64,000 nucleotides of DNA from Robiginitalea marina (GCF_024006985.1 NZ_JAMXIB010000005.1:62001-126000); one strand, 5' to 3'. Shown: positions 23,997 through 33,931, counted from the first letter of the stretch. Notes: generated by a model from the sequence alone, not told the origin. Translations and numbers: made by a program.

Positions 23997-25183
23997 TCCC
24001 GGAAGCCCAACGATTGCAACAGGTATCGGAATATTATTTTTCCCGCAAACTCCGGGAAGTCCGCCAAATGGCGGCAGAGGGCAAGCCCATCATCAACATG
24101 GGCATTGGGAGCCCGGACCTTGCCCCGTCTGCTGAGGTGCTGCAGACCCTGATCAGCGCCGTGGAGGATGCCGGGGCGCATCAGTACCAGAGTTATCAGG
24201 GGCTGCCGGAACTCCGGGAAACGATTGCGGGGTTTTACCAGCAGAAATTCGGGGTTTCCCTCGATGCGGCTACGGAGGTACTCCCCCTGATGGGTTCCAA
24301 GGAGGGGATTATGCACATCAGCATGGCGTTTTTAAACCCCGGGGACAAGGCCCTGATCCCAGACCCGGGATACCCTACCTATGCCTCAGTCACCCGCCTG
24401 GTCGGCGGGGAACCGGTGACCTACCCCCTGACCGAAGGCCAGGGTTGGTTCCCGGACCTGGATGCCCTAAGGGCCCGGGGGCTCGAAGGGGTCAGGCTCA
24501 TGTGGGTAAGCTATCCGCATATGCCCACAGGCGCCACGGCCAGCGAGGACCAGTTCAGGGCCCTGGTGGACTTTGCCCGGGAGCACAACATCCTGCTGGT
24601 CAATGACAACCCGTACAGTTTCGTACTCAGCCACAGGCCCCTCAGTATCCTGGCTACCCCGGGGGCCCATGGGCACGTGCTCGAGTTAAATTCCCTGAGC
24701 AAGACCTTCAACATGGCCGGCTGGCGGGTGGGGATGCTGCTTGGGGCCGGGCCCCTGCTGCAGGCCGTACTCAAGGTAAAGAGCAATATGGATTCGGGGA
24801 TGTTTTACGGCATACAGAAAGGCGCTATAGCCGCCCTGAAGAGCGGGCCTTCCTGGTTTGACCACCTCGACGCCACCTACCGCCGCCGCCGTGCCGGGGT
24901 CTTCCAGCTGGCCGACCGCCTGGGGTGTACCTATGACCCCAGGGCGGTGGGGATGTTTGTCTGGGCCCGACTGCCGGAAGGCAGCCCGGATTCAGAATCC
25001 TTTGTGGACTGGTTACTGGGAGAAAAATTCCTCTTCGTGGCGCCGGGAACCATCTTTGGTTCGAAGGGGGAAGGCTACATCCGCTTTTCCCTTTGCGTAC
25101 CCGAACATAAAATAAAGGAAGCCATCAGCCGGTTGGAACCGGTACGCGAGGGCCGGGACACCTTAAAGCACCCTCAGCCATGA
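23993..25183 (+). CDS. Class I/II aminotransferase, probably aromatic
   Basis: A 396-residue fold-type I PLP aminotransferase. The Schiff-base lysine is K237 in SLSKTFNMAGWR, with NDNPYSF (204-210) holding the conserved Asp and Tyr. It sits between pheA and tyrA with ATGA overlaps on both sides, so it probably converts phenylpyruvate and hydroxyphenylpyruvate to phenylalanine and tyrosine, or prephenate to arogenate. The sequence resembles the broad LL-diaminopimelate/aspartate aminotransferase group, so substrate choice rests on context. Confidence 0.85.
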   Translation: MIPEAQRLQQVSEYYFSRKLREVRQMAAEGKPIINMGIGSPDLAPSAEVLQTLISAVEDAGAHQYQSYQGLPELRETIAGFYQQKFGVSLDAATEVLPLMGSKEGIMHISMAFLNPGDKALIPDPGYPTYASVTRLVGGEPVTYPLTEGQGWFPDLDALRARGLEGVRLMWVSYPHMPTGATASEDQFRALVDFAREHNILLVNDNPYSFVLSHRPLSILATPGAHGHVLELNSLSKTFNMAGWRVGMLLGAGPLLQAVLKVKSNMDSGMFYGIQKGAIAALKSGPSWFDHLDATYRRRRAGVFQLADRLGCTYDPRAVGMFVWARLPEGSPDSESFVDWLLGEKFLFVAPGTIFGSKGEGYIRFSLCVPEHKIKEAISRLEPVREGRDTLKHPQP

Positions 25184-26040
25184 AAATCGTCATAATAGGT
25201 ATCGGCCTTATCGGGGGCTCTTTTGCCAGGGACCTGCAACGGGCATATCCCGAAGCAGCGCTCCTTGGCATGGACCAGGACCCGGGCCACCTGGACCAGG
25301 CCCTTTCGCTGGGCCTGGTCCGGGGCGTGGCAACGCCGGGGGACCTTAGGGAAGCCGACATGGTCCTGGTTTGCATCCCCGTGGGGAGCCTGGCCAGGGA
25401 ACTACCCGGCATCCTTTCGCAAGTGGGGGAAGAAACCCTGGTTTTTGACGCCGGGTCCACCAAGTCCCTGATCTGCCAGGCCGTGGCCGGGCACCCGGCG
25501 CGGAGGAATTTTTTGGCCTGCCACCCTATCGCAGGTACGGAGTTTACAGGGCCCCAGGCAGCGGTTGAAGGGCTTTTCAACGGAAAGACGAATATTATTT
25601 GCGAAGTGGAGCTTACCGCTTTCCGGATACAGGAGCGGGCCCTGGAGGTTTTCCAGAAACTCGGCATGCGGATCCGGTACATGAACCCGGAGGCCCATGA
25701 CCGCCATATTGCCTATGTATCGCACCTTTCCCACATCAGTTCCTTTATGCTGGGCAAAACGGTCATCGAAAAAGAGCGCAATGAACGCGACATTTTCGAT
25801 TTGGCTGGCAGTGGTTTTGAAAGTACCGTCCGACTGGCGAAAAGTTCCCCGGCCATGTGGACGCCCATCTTCGAACAAAACCGGGAAAACGTGATGGAAA
25901 CCCTCGACGAATATATCGCCAACCTTCAGGGGTTCAGGACCCTGCTCGAACAGGGCGATTTTCAGGGGGTTTTCGAGGCAATGGAACAAACGAATCGCAT
26001 CAAAGATATTTTACGTGGGATACCCACTCCTAAAAACTGA
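25180..26040 (+). CDS. tyrA: Prephenate dehydrogenase
   Basis: A 286-residue TyrA. The dinucleotide-binding motif is G7-I-G9-L-I-G12-G-S at the N terminus, and HPIAGTEFTGP contains the conserved His and substrate-binding residues. It oxidises prephenate to 4-hydroxyphenylpyruvate. No ACT or chorismate mutase domain is attached. Its start overlaps the aminotransferase stop, and the next gene begins 10 nt after its own stop. It shares the Phe/Tyr attenuator upstream. Confidence 0.92.
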   Translation: MKIVIIGIGLIGGSFARDLQRAYPEAALLGMDQDPGHLDQALSLGLVRGVATPGDLREADMVLVCIPVGSLARELPGILSQVGEETLVFDAGSTKSLICQAVAGHPARRNFLACHPIAGTEFTGPQAAVEGLFNGKTNIICEVELTAFRIQERALEVFQKLGMRIRYMNPEAHDRHIAYVSHLSHISSFMLGKTVIEKERNERDIFDLAGSGFESTVRLAKSSPAMWTPIFEQNRENVMETLDEYIANLQGFRTLLEQGDFQGVFEAMEQTNRIKDILRGIPTPKN

Positions 26041-26050
26041 AAGGACAATT

Positions 26051-27133
26051 ATGGAAAATTCGACACAATTACGCAACTGGCTCGATGACATGGCCCTGGC
26101 GCACCCCCTGGTCATTGCGGGCCCCTGCAGCGCCGAAACGGAGGACCAGGTGCTGAAAATCGCACACGAACTGAAGGATACCGATGTAAACTATTTTCGC
26201 GCCGGGATCTGGAAGCCACGCACCCGGCCGGGCAATTTTGAAGGGGTGGGGGCCATAGGCCTCAAGTGGTTGCAGAAGGTTCAGCAGGAGACAGGGCTCA
26301 AGACGGCCACGGAGGTAGCCAACCGGGCCCATGTTGAACTGGCTTTGGAACACGGCGTGGACCTGCTTTGGATTGGGGCCCGTTCCACGGTAAGCCCGTT
26401 TATCGTGCAGGAAATTGCAGATGCCCTGCAGGGGACGGACCGGATTGTTTTGGTGAAAAACCCGGTAAACCCCGACCTATCGCTTTGGCTCGGGGCAGTG
26501 GAGCGCCTCCACAGTGCCGGGATAAAAAGGCTGGGAGTCATCCATCGCGGCTTTTCCACCTACGAGAAGACCAAGTACCGGAACATCCCGGAGTGGCAGC
26601 TGGCCATTGAGCTGCAGACCCGCTTCCCCGACCTGCCGCTGATTAACGATCCCTCGCATATTTCGGGGCGAAGGGACCTTATTTTTGACGTCTCCCAGAC
26701 GGCCCTCGACCTGAATTTTGACGGGCTGATGATCGAGACCCACACCGACCCCGACAATGCCTGGAGCGATGCCGCCCAGCAGGTGACCCCCCGGCGGCTG
26801 GTGCAAATCATGAAGGACCTGAGGATCCGAAAGGAAACCGACCAGGAGGCCGAATACAACAATAAACTCAACAACCTCAGGGCCCAGATCGACGTGATCG
26901 ACAACCAGCTGATCGAAATCCTCGGGAGGCGGATGAAAATCGCCGATGCCATTGGGGGGCTGAAAAAGCAACGCAATGTCGCCGTGCTCCAGACCAGCCG
27001 TTGGAACGAAATCCTGGGCAAGATGATCCTGGAGGGGGAAGGCCATGGCCTGAGCGAGGAGTTCGTGCTGAAGATGTTCAAAGCCATCCACCAGGAATCG
27101 ATCAACCACCAGGAAAAAATCATCAACGCCTGA
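26051..27133 (+). CDS. Bifunctional DAHP synthase / chorismate mutase
   Basis: A 360-residue fusion. Residues about 15-265 are a type I-beta DAHP synthase (IAGPCSAET, AGIWKPRTRPGNFEGVG, NDPSHISGRR), which makes the first shikimate-pathway intermediate. Residues about 275-360 are an AroQ chorismate mutase (NLRAQIDVIDNQLIEILGRR). The C-terminal placement is the arrangement known from Porphyromonas and Prevotella, where prephenate inhibits the synthase through the mutase domain. One protein thus opens the pathway and makes prephenate for PheA and TyrA upstream. The ATG at 26051 gives the usual N terminus. Confidence 0.92.
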   Translation: MENSTQLRNWLDDMALAHPLVIAGPCSAETEDQVLKIAHELKDTDVNYFRAGIWKPRTRPGNFEGVGAIGLKWLQKVQQETGLKTATEVANRAHVELALEHGVDLLWIGARSTVSPFIVQEIADALQGTDRIVLVKNPVNPDLSLWLGAVERLHSAGIKRLGVIHRGFSTYEKTKYRNIPEWQLAIELQTRFPDLPLINDPSHISGRRDLIFDVSQTALDLNFDGLMIETHTDPDNAWSDAAQQVTPRRLVQIMKDLRIRKETDQEAEYNNKLNNLRAQIDVIDNQLIEILGRRMKIADAIGGLKKQRNVAVLQTSRWNEILGKMILEGEGHGLSEEFVLKMFKAIHQESINHQEKIINA

Positions 27134-27228
27134 GGGCCCTTCCCGGGCAAATAAGAAAAAAAATGGCGCCCCTACTGTAACAATTGGGCGATTCGCTCCT
27201 CTTTGGGGTAGCGCAAAAGAAAAAAACC

Positions 27229-27903
27229 ATGAAAAAACTGTTTGCATTTTTTGTTTTCCTGGCTGGCCCCACGCTGTTTGCCCAGGGGACTATTGACCGG
27301 GAAGTGGGGGAATTCCATGAGATTAAGGTGTTCGACCTCATCGAGGTCAACCTCATCCGCTCCGACGAAAACCGAATCCTGATCAAGGGAAAAAACACCG
27401 GGGACATCAACTTTGTCAACCGCGGCGGGGTCCTGAAACTGCGGATGCCCCTGGAAAAGAAATTCCGGGGAGAGGATACCTTCATCGAAGTGTATTATAC
27501 CGACCTGAAAACCATCGATGCCAATGAAGGGGCCCGAATTGTCCTCAATGAACAGCTCGAACAGGAGCGCATCGAGCTCCGCGCCCAGGAAGGGGCGCAG
27601 ATCGAACTGGGCATGAAGGTCCGGGATGCCCAGATCCGCGCCGTGACCGGGGGCATTGTCCGGGCCTCCGGCCTGGCCACCAACCAGGTGATCGTACTCA
27701 ATACCGGAGGGATTTTTGAAGGCCGGAACCTCAAGACCGGGTACAGCAGCATCAAAGTCTCCGCAGGGGGTGAAGCGGAACTCTATGCCAGCGACGAGGT
27801 GGATATCCAGATCCGCGCCGGGGGCGATGTTGTGGTATACGGGAACCCGACACGGGTCAACAAGGAAACCCTGGCCGGGGGGCGCATCATTTTCAGGGAT
27901 TAA
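27229..27903 (+). CDS. GIN-domain (DUF2807) secreted protein
   Basis: A 224-residue protein with signal peptide MKKLFAFFVFLAGPTLFAQ and a DUF2807 head-GIN domain built of short beta strands (FHEIKVFDLIEVNLIRSD, KTIDANEGARIVL, NTGGIFEGRNLKTGYSSIKV). It has no lipobox, unlike the GIN protein at 11320. The function is unknown. It follows the aromatic operon by 95 nt and ends before a strong hairpin at 27932-27971. Confidence 0.75.
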   Translation: MKKLFAFFVFLAGPTLFAQGTIDREVGEFHEIKVFDLIEVNLIRSDENRILIKGKNTGDINFVNRGGVLKLRMPLEKKFRGEDTFIEVYYTDLKTIDANEGARIVLNEQLEQERIELRAQEGAQIELGMKVRDAQIRAVTGGIVRASGLATNQVIVLNTGGIFEGRNLKTGYSSIKVSAGGEAELYASDEVDIQIRAGGDVVVYGNPTRVNKETLAGGRIIFRD

Positions 27904-27931
27904 CCCTCTGTTCTAAGGCATAGGCAAAGGA

Positions 27932-27971
27932 CCCCCTCACCGCCGCGGGATTCCCCGCGGCGGTGAGGGGG
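27932..27971. terminator. Strong bidirectional terminator hairpin
   Basis: CCCCCTCACCGCCGCGGG (27932-27949) and its perfect complement (27954-27971) form an 18-bp stem with a 4-nt loop, followed by only TTT on the plus strand. It lies between the converging GIN gene and the small secreted protein on the minus strand, so it can end both transcripts. Confidence 0.7.
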
Positions 27972-27991
27972 GTTTCATTCCTGCCAGGGCG

Positions 27992-28447
27992 CTATTTGCG
28001 GAAGATATACCGGGTGATGAAGATCCCCTGCCCGTCTTCTTTGCCCCCATCGCTCTCCACGGCGCTGGTCACAAAAACCAGTTCCCACCCTGCCGAGACC
28101 ATGTCGTTGATCATAGAGCTGATCACGGCGTCATTGGCGGCGATGTTCTGGAAGCGGATGCCTCCCAGGTTGAAGAAGTTCAGCAATTTGGTTTCCTCGA
28201 ATTCCTTGATTCGGATTTCCCCCCGGTCCGATTTGTTCCGGGTATTGTCTTCTTCGGTTTGCAGGGAAGTGAATTCGCGGTAGTCGCGCTCTTCCTGCGC
28301 ATTGACGATTCGCGAGCGCCCCAGCCCGCTTGATACAATGGATTCCACACTGGTTACTACCTTGTACTGTTGCGCACAGAGGTCCCACAAAAATACGGGC
28401 AGTACAAAGGCGGTCAGAAGGGCTGATTTCAGGATGCTTTGTTTCAT
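27992..28447 (-). CDS. Secreted protein of unknown function (DUF4177-like)
   Basis: A 151-residue protein with an N-terminal signal peptide (ILKSALLTAFVLPVFLWDLCAQ). The mature part begins YKVVTSVES and ends with GWELVFVTSAVES...GIFITRYIFRK. This YKVV...GWELV...RYIF pattern recalls the small DUF4177 fold, but the middle section (about 45-95), rich in charged residues, is extra. No function is known. It is transcribed divergently from rsgA, 68 nt away. Confidence 0.6.
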   Translation of the reverse strand: MKQSILKSALLTAFVLPVFLWDLCAQQYKVVTSVESIVSSGLGRSRIVNAQEERDYREFTSLQTEEDNTRNKSDRGEIRIKEFEETKLLNFFNLGGIRFQNIAANDAVISSMINDMVSAGWELVFVTSAVESDGGKEDGQGIFITRYIFRK

Positions 28448-28515
28448 GGTGTTGATGGTTTTACCCCTGCAATGTAAAGGGAATATTGTTATTTTGCAGG
28501 GCGTCTGAAAAAATA

Positions 28516-29466
28516 ATGAAAGGAACCGTCTATAAATCCACAGGAAGCTGGTACCGGGTAAAATCCGAAGACGGTTCGTTCTACGATTGCCGGATCAAGG
28601 GCCGGTTCCGCATCGAGGGGATCAAGAGTACGAACCCGGTAGCCGTAGGGGACGAGGTCCTCTTCCAGGTGCTGGGCGAAGGCGATGAAACCGTCGGCCA
28701 GATCCACGAAATCCTCCCCCGGCGCAATTACCTGGTGCGCAAGTCGGTAAAGCTTTCCAAACAGGTGCATATGATTGCCGCGAATGTGGACCTGGTCTTC
28801 ATGCTGATCACCCTGGAAAACCCCCGAACCTATCCGGAATTTATCGACCGTTTCCTGGCCACGGCAGAGGCTTATGGGGTTCCCTGCATTTTGTTGTTCA
28901 ACAAAGTGGATACCCTTAGCGAGCACCTGCGGGATGAAACCAAATACATGGCGGCCCTGTACCGGGATATCGGGTATACCTGCATCGGCATTTCTGCAAC
29001 TACAGGCAAGAATGTGGAGCAGGTGGTGGAGCTCATGGAGGGCAAGACCTGCATGTTTGCAGGCCATTCCGGGGTCGGGAAATCGACCCTGATCAACCGG
29101 ATTGCCCCCGGGCTGGAGCTTAAGACTTCAGAGACCTCGGAACAACACAAGCAGGGACAGCATACCACCACCTTTGCCGAAATGTATGACCTGCCCTTTG
29201 GCGCCCGGATCATTGACACCCCCGGGATTAAAGGGTTTGGCCTGGTAGACATGGAGAAAGAAGAGATCGGCGATTACTTCCCTGAATTTTTTGCCCTCAA
29301 ACCGGGATGCCGGTTCCATAATTGCCTCCACCTCGATGAACCGGGATGCGCGGTGAAAGAGGCACTGGAAGAAGGCAAGGTGGCCTTGAGCCGGTACCGT
29401 TCGTATGTGCAGATGGTAACCGGGGATGACGACACCTACCGGATGGGACCAAAAGAAGGATCATGA
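28516..29466 (+). CDS. rsgA: Ribosome small-subunit-dependent GTPase A
   Basis: A 316-residue circularly permuted GTPase. The N-terminal OB fold spans about 1-70. G4 (NKVD) comes before G1 ([14 protein letters not shown]), and G3 is DTPGIKG. The C-terminal zinc site is complete ([20 protein letters not shown]). It aids late 30S maturation. Its stop overlaps dtd in an ATGA. The start at 28516 is the first ATG that gives the usual N terminus ([13 protein letters not shown]). Confidence 0.94.
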   Translation: MKGTVYKSTGSWYRVKSEDGSFYDCRIKGRFRIEGIKSTNPVAVGDEVLFQVLGEGDETVGQIHEILPRRNYLVRKSVKLSKQVHMIAANVDLVFMLITLENPRTYPEFIDRFLATAEAYGVPCILLFNKVDTLSEHLRDETKYMAALYRDIGYTCIGISATTGKNVEQVVELMEGKTCMFAGHSGVGKSTLINRIAPGLELKTSETSEQHKQGQHTTTFAEMYDLPFGARIIDTPGIKGFGLVDMEKEEIGDYFPEFFALKPGCRFHNCLHLDEPGCAVKEALEEGKVALSRYRSYVQMVTGDDDTYRMGPKEGS

Positions 29467-29915
29467 GGGCTGTGATACAAAGGGTCCGGGAAGCCAGCGT
29501 TACCGTGGAGGGCAGGGTCGTTTCCGAAATTGGGGGCGGGTTGCTGGTGCTCCTGGGGATCGCCGAAACCGATACCCTGGAAGATATAGACTGGCTGGTG
29601 CCTAAAATTGGAAACCTCAGGATTTTCGAGGATGCCTCCGGGGTCATGAACTGCCCGCTGACGGACACAGGGGGGGATCTCATCGTGGTGAGCCAGTTTA
29701 CGCTGCTGGCGCAGACCAAAAAGGGAAACCGCCCGTCGTACATCCGCGCGGCCCGGCCGGAAACGGCCGTTCCCCTGTATGAAGCCTTTGTAAGGCAAAT
29801 GGAGGCATTCCTGGGAAAAAAAGTGGGAACCGGTATCTTTGGGGCCGATATGAAGGTAGCCCTGCTCAACGATGGCCCGGTGACCATCTGGATCGATACC
29901 AAAAACCGGGAATAA
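29463..29915 (+). CDS. dtd: D-aminoacyl-tRNA deacylase
   Basis: A 150-residue DTD. It starts [15 protein letters not shown], has the SQFTLLA motif with the catalytic-site Ser/Gln/Thr, and carries NRPSYI where most members have the Gly-cisPro-like RPSF loop. It removes D-amino acids from charged tRNAs. It is translationally coupled to rsgA by a 4-nt overlap. Confidence 0.93.
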   Translation: MRAVIQRVREASVTVEGRVVSEIGGGLLVLLGIAETDTLEDIDWLVPKIGNLRIFEDASGVMNCPLTDTGGDLIVVSQFTLLAQTKKGNRPSYIRAARPETAVPLYEAFVRQMEAFLGKKVGTGIFGADMKVALLNDGPVTIWIDTKNRE

Positions 29916-29922
29916 CCTGAGC

Positions 29923-29953
29923 TTGCGCCCTGCAGGCCGATTGCGTAGTTTTG
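29923..29953 (+). promoter_or_regulatory. Promoter of the MazG-like gene
   Basis: TTG at 29923-29925, a 20-nt spacer, then a perfect TAGTTTTG at 29946-29953. The ATG follows 17 nt later. It is among the best matches to the Bacteroidota sigma-A consensus in the window. Confidence 0.7.
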
Positions 29954-29969
29954 ACAAAATCCGTATCTG

Positions 29970-30296
29970 ATGAATATTGAAAACGCACAACGGGCGGTCG
30001 ACGACTGGATCAGGGACCATGGGGTCCGCTATTTCAATGAACTGACCAACATGGCCCAGCTCACCGAGGAGGTGGGGGAGGTGGCCCGGATTATAGCCCG
30101 CAGGTACGGGGAACAAAGCGAAAAGGAATCGGACCGGGAAAAGGACCTGGGCGAGGAACTCGCCGACGTGGTCTTCGTGGTCCTGTGCCTTGCCAACCAG
30201 ACCGGGATCGATTTGCAGGCCGCTTTTGAGCGCAAGCTCGACCTCAAGGCGCGCCGGGACCACCAACGCCACCAGGAAAACAAAAAGCTCAAATAG
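29970..30296 (+). CDS. MazG-like nucleotide pyrophosphohydrolase
   Basis: A 108-residue single MazG-type helical domain. The magnesium-binding motif is EEVGEV (about 31-36) together with EELADV (about 58-63), which fits ExxE(12-28)ExxD. Such small proteins hydrolyse (d)NTPs or aberrant nucleotides to monophosphates. The charged C-terminal tail (RRDHQRHQENKKLK) is typical. It has its own promoter and is followed by aroA after 36 nt. Confidence 0.85.
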   Translation: MNIENAQRAVDDWIRDHGVRYFNELTNMAQLTEEVGEVARIIARRYGEQSEKESDREKDLGEELADVVFVVLCLANQTGIDLQAAFERKLDLKARRDHQRHQENKKLK

Positions 30297-30332
30297 TCGT
30301 GTGATGCGGCGTTAACGATAAATGTCCCCGTT

Positions 30333-31562
30333 TTGACCATACAGCTTTCAGGCCCTGAAATGCCCACCATAAAGGGTTCGGTAAGGATTACCGGTTCCAA
30401 GAGCGAATCGAACCGCCTGCTTTTGCTCCAGGCGCTCTACCCCTCGATCAGGCTGGAAAACCTTTCGAATTCCGATGATGCCCGTGCCATGCAACAGGGG
30501 CTTGCCGCCGGCGGGGGGACCATCGACATCCACCACGCAGGCACGGCCATGCGGTTTTTGACGGCCTATTTTGCGACCCGTCCTGGCCGGGAGGTTATCC
30601 TGACCGGGTCGGCCCGCATGAAACAGCGGCCGATACGGATCCTGGTGGATGCGCTGCGGGCCCTGGGGGCTGAGGTGGAATATCTCGAAAACCCGGGCTT
30701 TCCTCCGTTGCGAATCCGGGGCCGCCGATTGGAAAACAATCAGGTTACCCTTCCGGCCGACGTGAGCAGCCAGTACATTTCAGCCCTGCTTTTGGTCGCC
30801 CCTTCCCTCCCGCAGGGGCTTGACCTCCGCCTGGAGGGGACGGTAACCTCCCTCCCCTACATCCGCATGACCCTGGGCCTGCTCGGGCGCCTGGGGGTGG
30901 CGTGTGAAATGGAAGGCAACCGCATCCGGGTCTTCCCCGTCGGAACCCTTCCGAAGCAGGTGTGCACCGTGGAGTCGGACTGGAGTTCGGCATCGTATTA
31001 TTATAGCATTGTTGCCCTTTCTGCGCCCGGGAGCGAGGTTTCCCTGAGCTCCTACCGGCCTGACTCCCTCCAGGGAGACAGTGTCCTGCAACACCTCTTC
31101 CGGAAGCTGGGGGTGGAATCCAGTTTTCAGGGAGACCAGTTGGTGCTGAGGCGGACGGAAGCCTCCCCGATCGACCACCTGGATCTCGACCTGATTGAAG
31201 CCCCGGACCTGGCGCAAACCTTTGCGACCTGTTGTTTCGGGCTGGGCATTTCCTGTGACCTCACCGGGCTGCATACCTTAAAAATCAAGGAAACCGACCG
31301 GCTGCTGGCCCTTCAGGCCGAACTCTCCAAACTGGGGGCCGGGGTACAGGTCACCGGATCGACCCTGCACTTGCAGGCCGGGGGTGCCTTCAGGGAAGGG
31401 CAGGTGGTGGCCACCTATAACGACCACCGCATGGCCATGGCCTTCGCCCCGCTTGCCCTGAAGATGGACCTTTCCGTTGAAGACGCCGGGGTGGTCTCGA
31501 AGTCCTACCCCGGATTCTGGGAAGACCTCGAAAAACTTGGGTTTCAGGTCAGGGAAGCCTGA
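30333..31562 (+). CDS. aroA: 3-Phosphoshikimate 1-carboxyvinyltransferase (EPSP synthase)
   Basis: A 409-residue EPSP synthase. TGSKSESNRLLLLQALYP (about 20-37) is the phosphate-binding N-terminal motif, and later parts include HHAGTAMRFLTAYF, SDWSSASYYY, KIKETDRL and YNDHRMAMAF. It joins shikimate-3-phosphate and PEP, the sixth step of the pathway begun by the DAHP synthase at 26051. It starts with TTG at 30333, which matches homologues that have about ten residues before the GSK motif; ATG at 30360 would cut into that stretch. It is not part of the attenuated operon. Confidence 0.92.
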   Translation: MTIQLSGPEMPTIKGSVRITGSKSESNRLLLLQALYPSIRLENLSNSDDARAMQQGLAAGGGTIDIHHAGTAMRFLTAYFATRPGREVILTGSARMKQRPIRILVDALRALGAEVEYLENPGFPPLRIRGRRLENNQVTLPADVSSQYISALLLVAPSLPQGLDLRLEGTVTSLPYIRMTLGLLGRLGVACEMEGNRIRVFPVGTLPKQVCTVESDWSSASYYYSIVALSAPGSEVSLSSYRPDSLQGDSVLQHLFRKLGVESSFQGDQLVLRRTEASPIDHLDLDLIEAPDLAQTFATCCFGLGISCDLTGLHTLKIKETDRLLALQAELSKLGAGVQVTGSTLHLQAGGAFREGQVVATYNDHRMAMAFAPLALKMDLSVEDAGVVSKSYPGFWEDLEKLGFQVREA

Positions 31563-31685
31563 ATCACCTGCCCGGCAGGGGTTCAGGGTTCTGTAGGACA
31601 GCCCGGTCATTTCCCGCTGGCCCCCGCATCCATTAGCAAAGGCCTTCCCTGTCCCCGGCCAGGGGGAAGATAATGGGGTATTTCC

Positions 31686-31717
31686 TTGACATCCCCTTCG
31701 ATGGGGTCGTATATTTG
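31686..31717 (+). promoter_or_regulatory. Promoter of queA
   Basis: TTG at 31686-31688, a 21-nt spacer and a perfect TATATTTG at 31710-31717. The queA ATG is at 31749, giving a leader of about 25 nt. The stretch before it (31563-31685) shows no gene. Confidence 0.75.
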
Positions 31718-31748
31718 CAGCTTCAAAACTGAAAACTCCCAGCATGTT

Positions 31749-32798
31749 ATGAAACTTTCACATTTCAACTTTGAATTGCCCAAGGAATTGCTTGCCGAAT
31801 ACCCGGCTGACCACCGTGATGAATCCAAACTGATGGTCATCCACCGCGATACCGGCAAGATCGAACACCGGTTGTTCAAAGACCTGATCGAGTATTTTGA
31901 TGAGGGGGATGTGATGGTGCTCAACAACACGAAGGTATTCCCGGCACGGTTATACGGGAACAAGGAAAAAACCGGGGCCCGCATTGAGGTATTCCTTTTG
32001 CGGGAACTAAACCAGGAGCAGCGCCTGTGGGACGTGCTGGTAGACCCCGCTCGCAAGATCCGCATCGGGAACAAGTTGTATTTCGGGGACGATGAATCCC
32101 TGGTGGCCGAGGTCATCGACAATACCACTTCCAGGGGCCGGACCCTCAGGTTCCTCTATGACGGATCGTATCCGGACTTCCGTCGCAAGCTACGCGAACT
32201 AGGGCAGACCCCCCTGCCTAAATACATCAAGCGGGAAGTGGAACCTGAGGATGAAGAGCGCTACCAGACCATCTATGCCAAGTACGAGGGGGCGGTGGCC
32301 GCCCCGACGGCCGGGCTTCATTTTTCGAAGCACCTGCTTAAAAAACTGGAGATCAAGGGAGTGGAGTTTTCGGAACTCACCCTGCATGTGGGACTGGGCA
32401 CGTTTAATCCCGTGGAGGTCGAAGACCTTTCCAAACATAAAATGGACAGCGAGGAACTCGTCATCGATGAGCGCGCCACCGAAGTGGTGAACAGGGCCAA
32501 ACGCAACAAAAAAAGGGTCTGTGCAGTGGGTACCACCGTGATGCGCGGCCTGGAAAGCGCCGTTTCCTCGGAGCATTTGCTGAATACCTTTGAGGGATGG
32601 ACCAACAAATTTATTTTCCCGCCCTATGAGTTCAGCATTGCCAATGCCATGATTACCAATTTCCACCTGCCCAAATCGACCCTGCTGATGATGGTTTCCG
32701 CCTTTATGGGCCACGACCTGATGAAGCGGGCCTATAAGGAAGCCATCCTGGAGCAGTACCGCTTTTATTCCTACGGGGATGCCATGCTGATCCTGTAG
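31749..32798 (+). CDS. queA: tRNA preQ1(34) S-adenosylmethionine ribosyltransferase-isomerase
   Basis: A 349-residue QueA. It begins [20 protein letters not shown] and contains [19 protein letters not shown] and the C-terminal [15 protein letters not shown]...YSYGDAMLI block, all hallmarks of the family. It moves the ribosyl part of SAM to preQ1 in tRNA, giving epoxyqueuosine. It has its own promoter. rlmN, another RNA-modification gene, follows after 44 nt. Confidence 0.95.
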   Translation: MKLSHFNFELPKELLAEYPADHRDESKLMVIHRDTGKIEHRLFKDLIEYFDEGDVMVLNNTKVFPARLYGNKEKTGARIEVFLLRELNQEQRLWDVLVDPARKIRIGNKLYFGDDESLVAEVIDNTTSRGRTLRFLYDGSYPDFRRKLRELGQTPLPKYIKREVEPEDEERYQTIYAKYEGAVAAPTAGLHFSKHLLKKLEIKGVEFSELTLHVGLGTFNPVEVEDLSKHKMDSEELVIDERATEVVNRAKRNKKRVCAVGTTVMRGLESAVSSEHLLNTFEGWTNKFIFPPYEFSIANAMITNFHLPKSTLLMMVSAFMGHDLMKRAYKEAILEQYRFYSYGDAMLIL

Positions 32799-32842
32799 GC
32801 AGCAAACCGCGCCGGGATGCCGGCCCAAGAACAACCGCCTGA

Positions 32843-33901
32843 ATGGAAATGGCTGAAAAGAGAGATATCCGTGCCCTGTCGAGGGAAGAACTGCGCGCCT
32901 TCTTCGAGGCGGCCGGGGAGCGGGTGTTCCGCGGCAACCAGGTCTATGAATGGCTGTGGAAGAAAGGGGCCCATTCCTTTGAGGAAATGACCAACCTTTC
33001 CCTCGATCTGCGGCAGACCCTGGAAGCGCATTTTACCATAAACCATATCGCGGTCGACCAGATGCAGCGCAGCCAGGACGGCACCATCAAAAATGCCGTG
33101 CGCCTGCATGACGGCCTGGTGGTGGAATCGGTGCTGATCCCGGTACAAAGCCGCACCACGGCCTGTGTTTCCAGCCAGGTCGGGTGCAGCCTGAACTGCA
33201 CCTTTTGCGCCACAGCCCGCCTGAAGCGGATGCGCAACCTGAATGCCGATGAGATCTACGACCAGGTGGTGGTCATCGATCGGCAGAGCCGACTGTATTT
33301 TGGCCGCCCGCTCAGCAATATTGTTTTTATGGGGATGGGGGAGCCTTTGATGAACTATCCCAATGTCGTAAAGGCCATAGAGATGATAACCTCGGAGGAA
33401 GGCCTGGGGATGTCGCCCCGGCGCATTACGGTATCCACCTCAGGGGTTCCCAAGATGATCCGCAGGCTGGCCGACGAGAACCTGCGCTGCAACCTGGCCG
33501 TTTCCCTGCATTCAGCTGTGCCGGAAACCCGTACGGCCATCATGCCCTTCAACGCCAAAATGCCCCTGGAGGAATTGCGGGAAGCCATCGCATACTGGTA
33601 TCAGACAACCAAAAGCCGGGTGACCTATGAGTACGTGGTCTGGGAAGGGATCAATGACCAGGCCGAAGACATCAGGGCGTTGCTCGAGTTTTCCAAAGCA
33701 GCACCCTGTAAGGTCAACCTGATTGAATACAACCCCATTGATGACGGTGGTTTCCGCCAGGCTTCGGAAGGGGCGATACAGGCCTATGTCCGGGCCCTGG
33801 AAGGGGCGGGCATTACCGTTACCGTACGCCGCTCCCGGGGCAAGGACATCGATGCTGCCTGCGGGCAGTTGGCCAATAAGAGTGCGGATCCGGGGGTCTG
33901 A
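32843..33901 (+). CDS. rlmN: 23S rRNA (adenine2503-C2)-methyltransferase, dual-specificity RlmN
   Basis: A 352-residue radical SAM methyltransferase. The cluster motif is CSLNCTFC, followed by the RlmN-type ATARLKRMRNL. GMGEPLMNY and the C-terminal active-site Cys in DAACGQL complete the set (the second Cys accepts the methyl group). It methylates A2503 of 23S rRNA and A37 of some tRNAs. A second ATG at 32849 is an equally good start. Confidence 0.95.
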   Translation: MEMAEKRDIRALSREELRAFFEAAGERVFRGNQVYEWLWKKGAHSFEEMTNLSLDLRQTLEAHFTINHIAVDQMQRSQDGTIKNAVRLHDGLVVESVLIPVQSRTTACVSSQVGCSLNCTFCATARLKRMRNLNADEIYDQVVVIDRQSRLYFGRPLSNIVFMGMGEPLMNYPNVVKAIEMITSEEGLGMSPRRITVSTSGVPKMIRRLADENLRCNLAVSLHSAVPETRTAIMPFNAKMPLEELREAIAYWYQTTKSRVTYEYVVWEGINDQAEDIRALLEFSKAAPCKVNLIEYNPIDDGGFRQASEGAIQAYVRALEGAGITVTVRRSRGKDIDAACGQLANKSADPGV

Positions 33902-33931
33902 ACCGGTTTCTGGTACCGGTTAATCGGGCCG

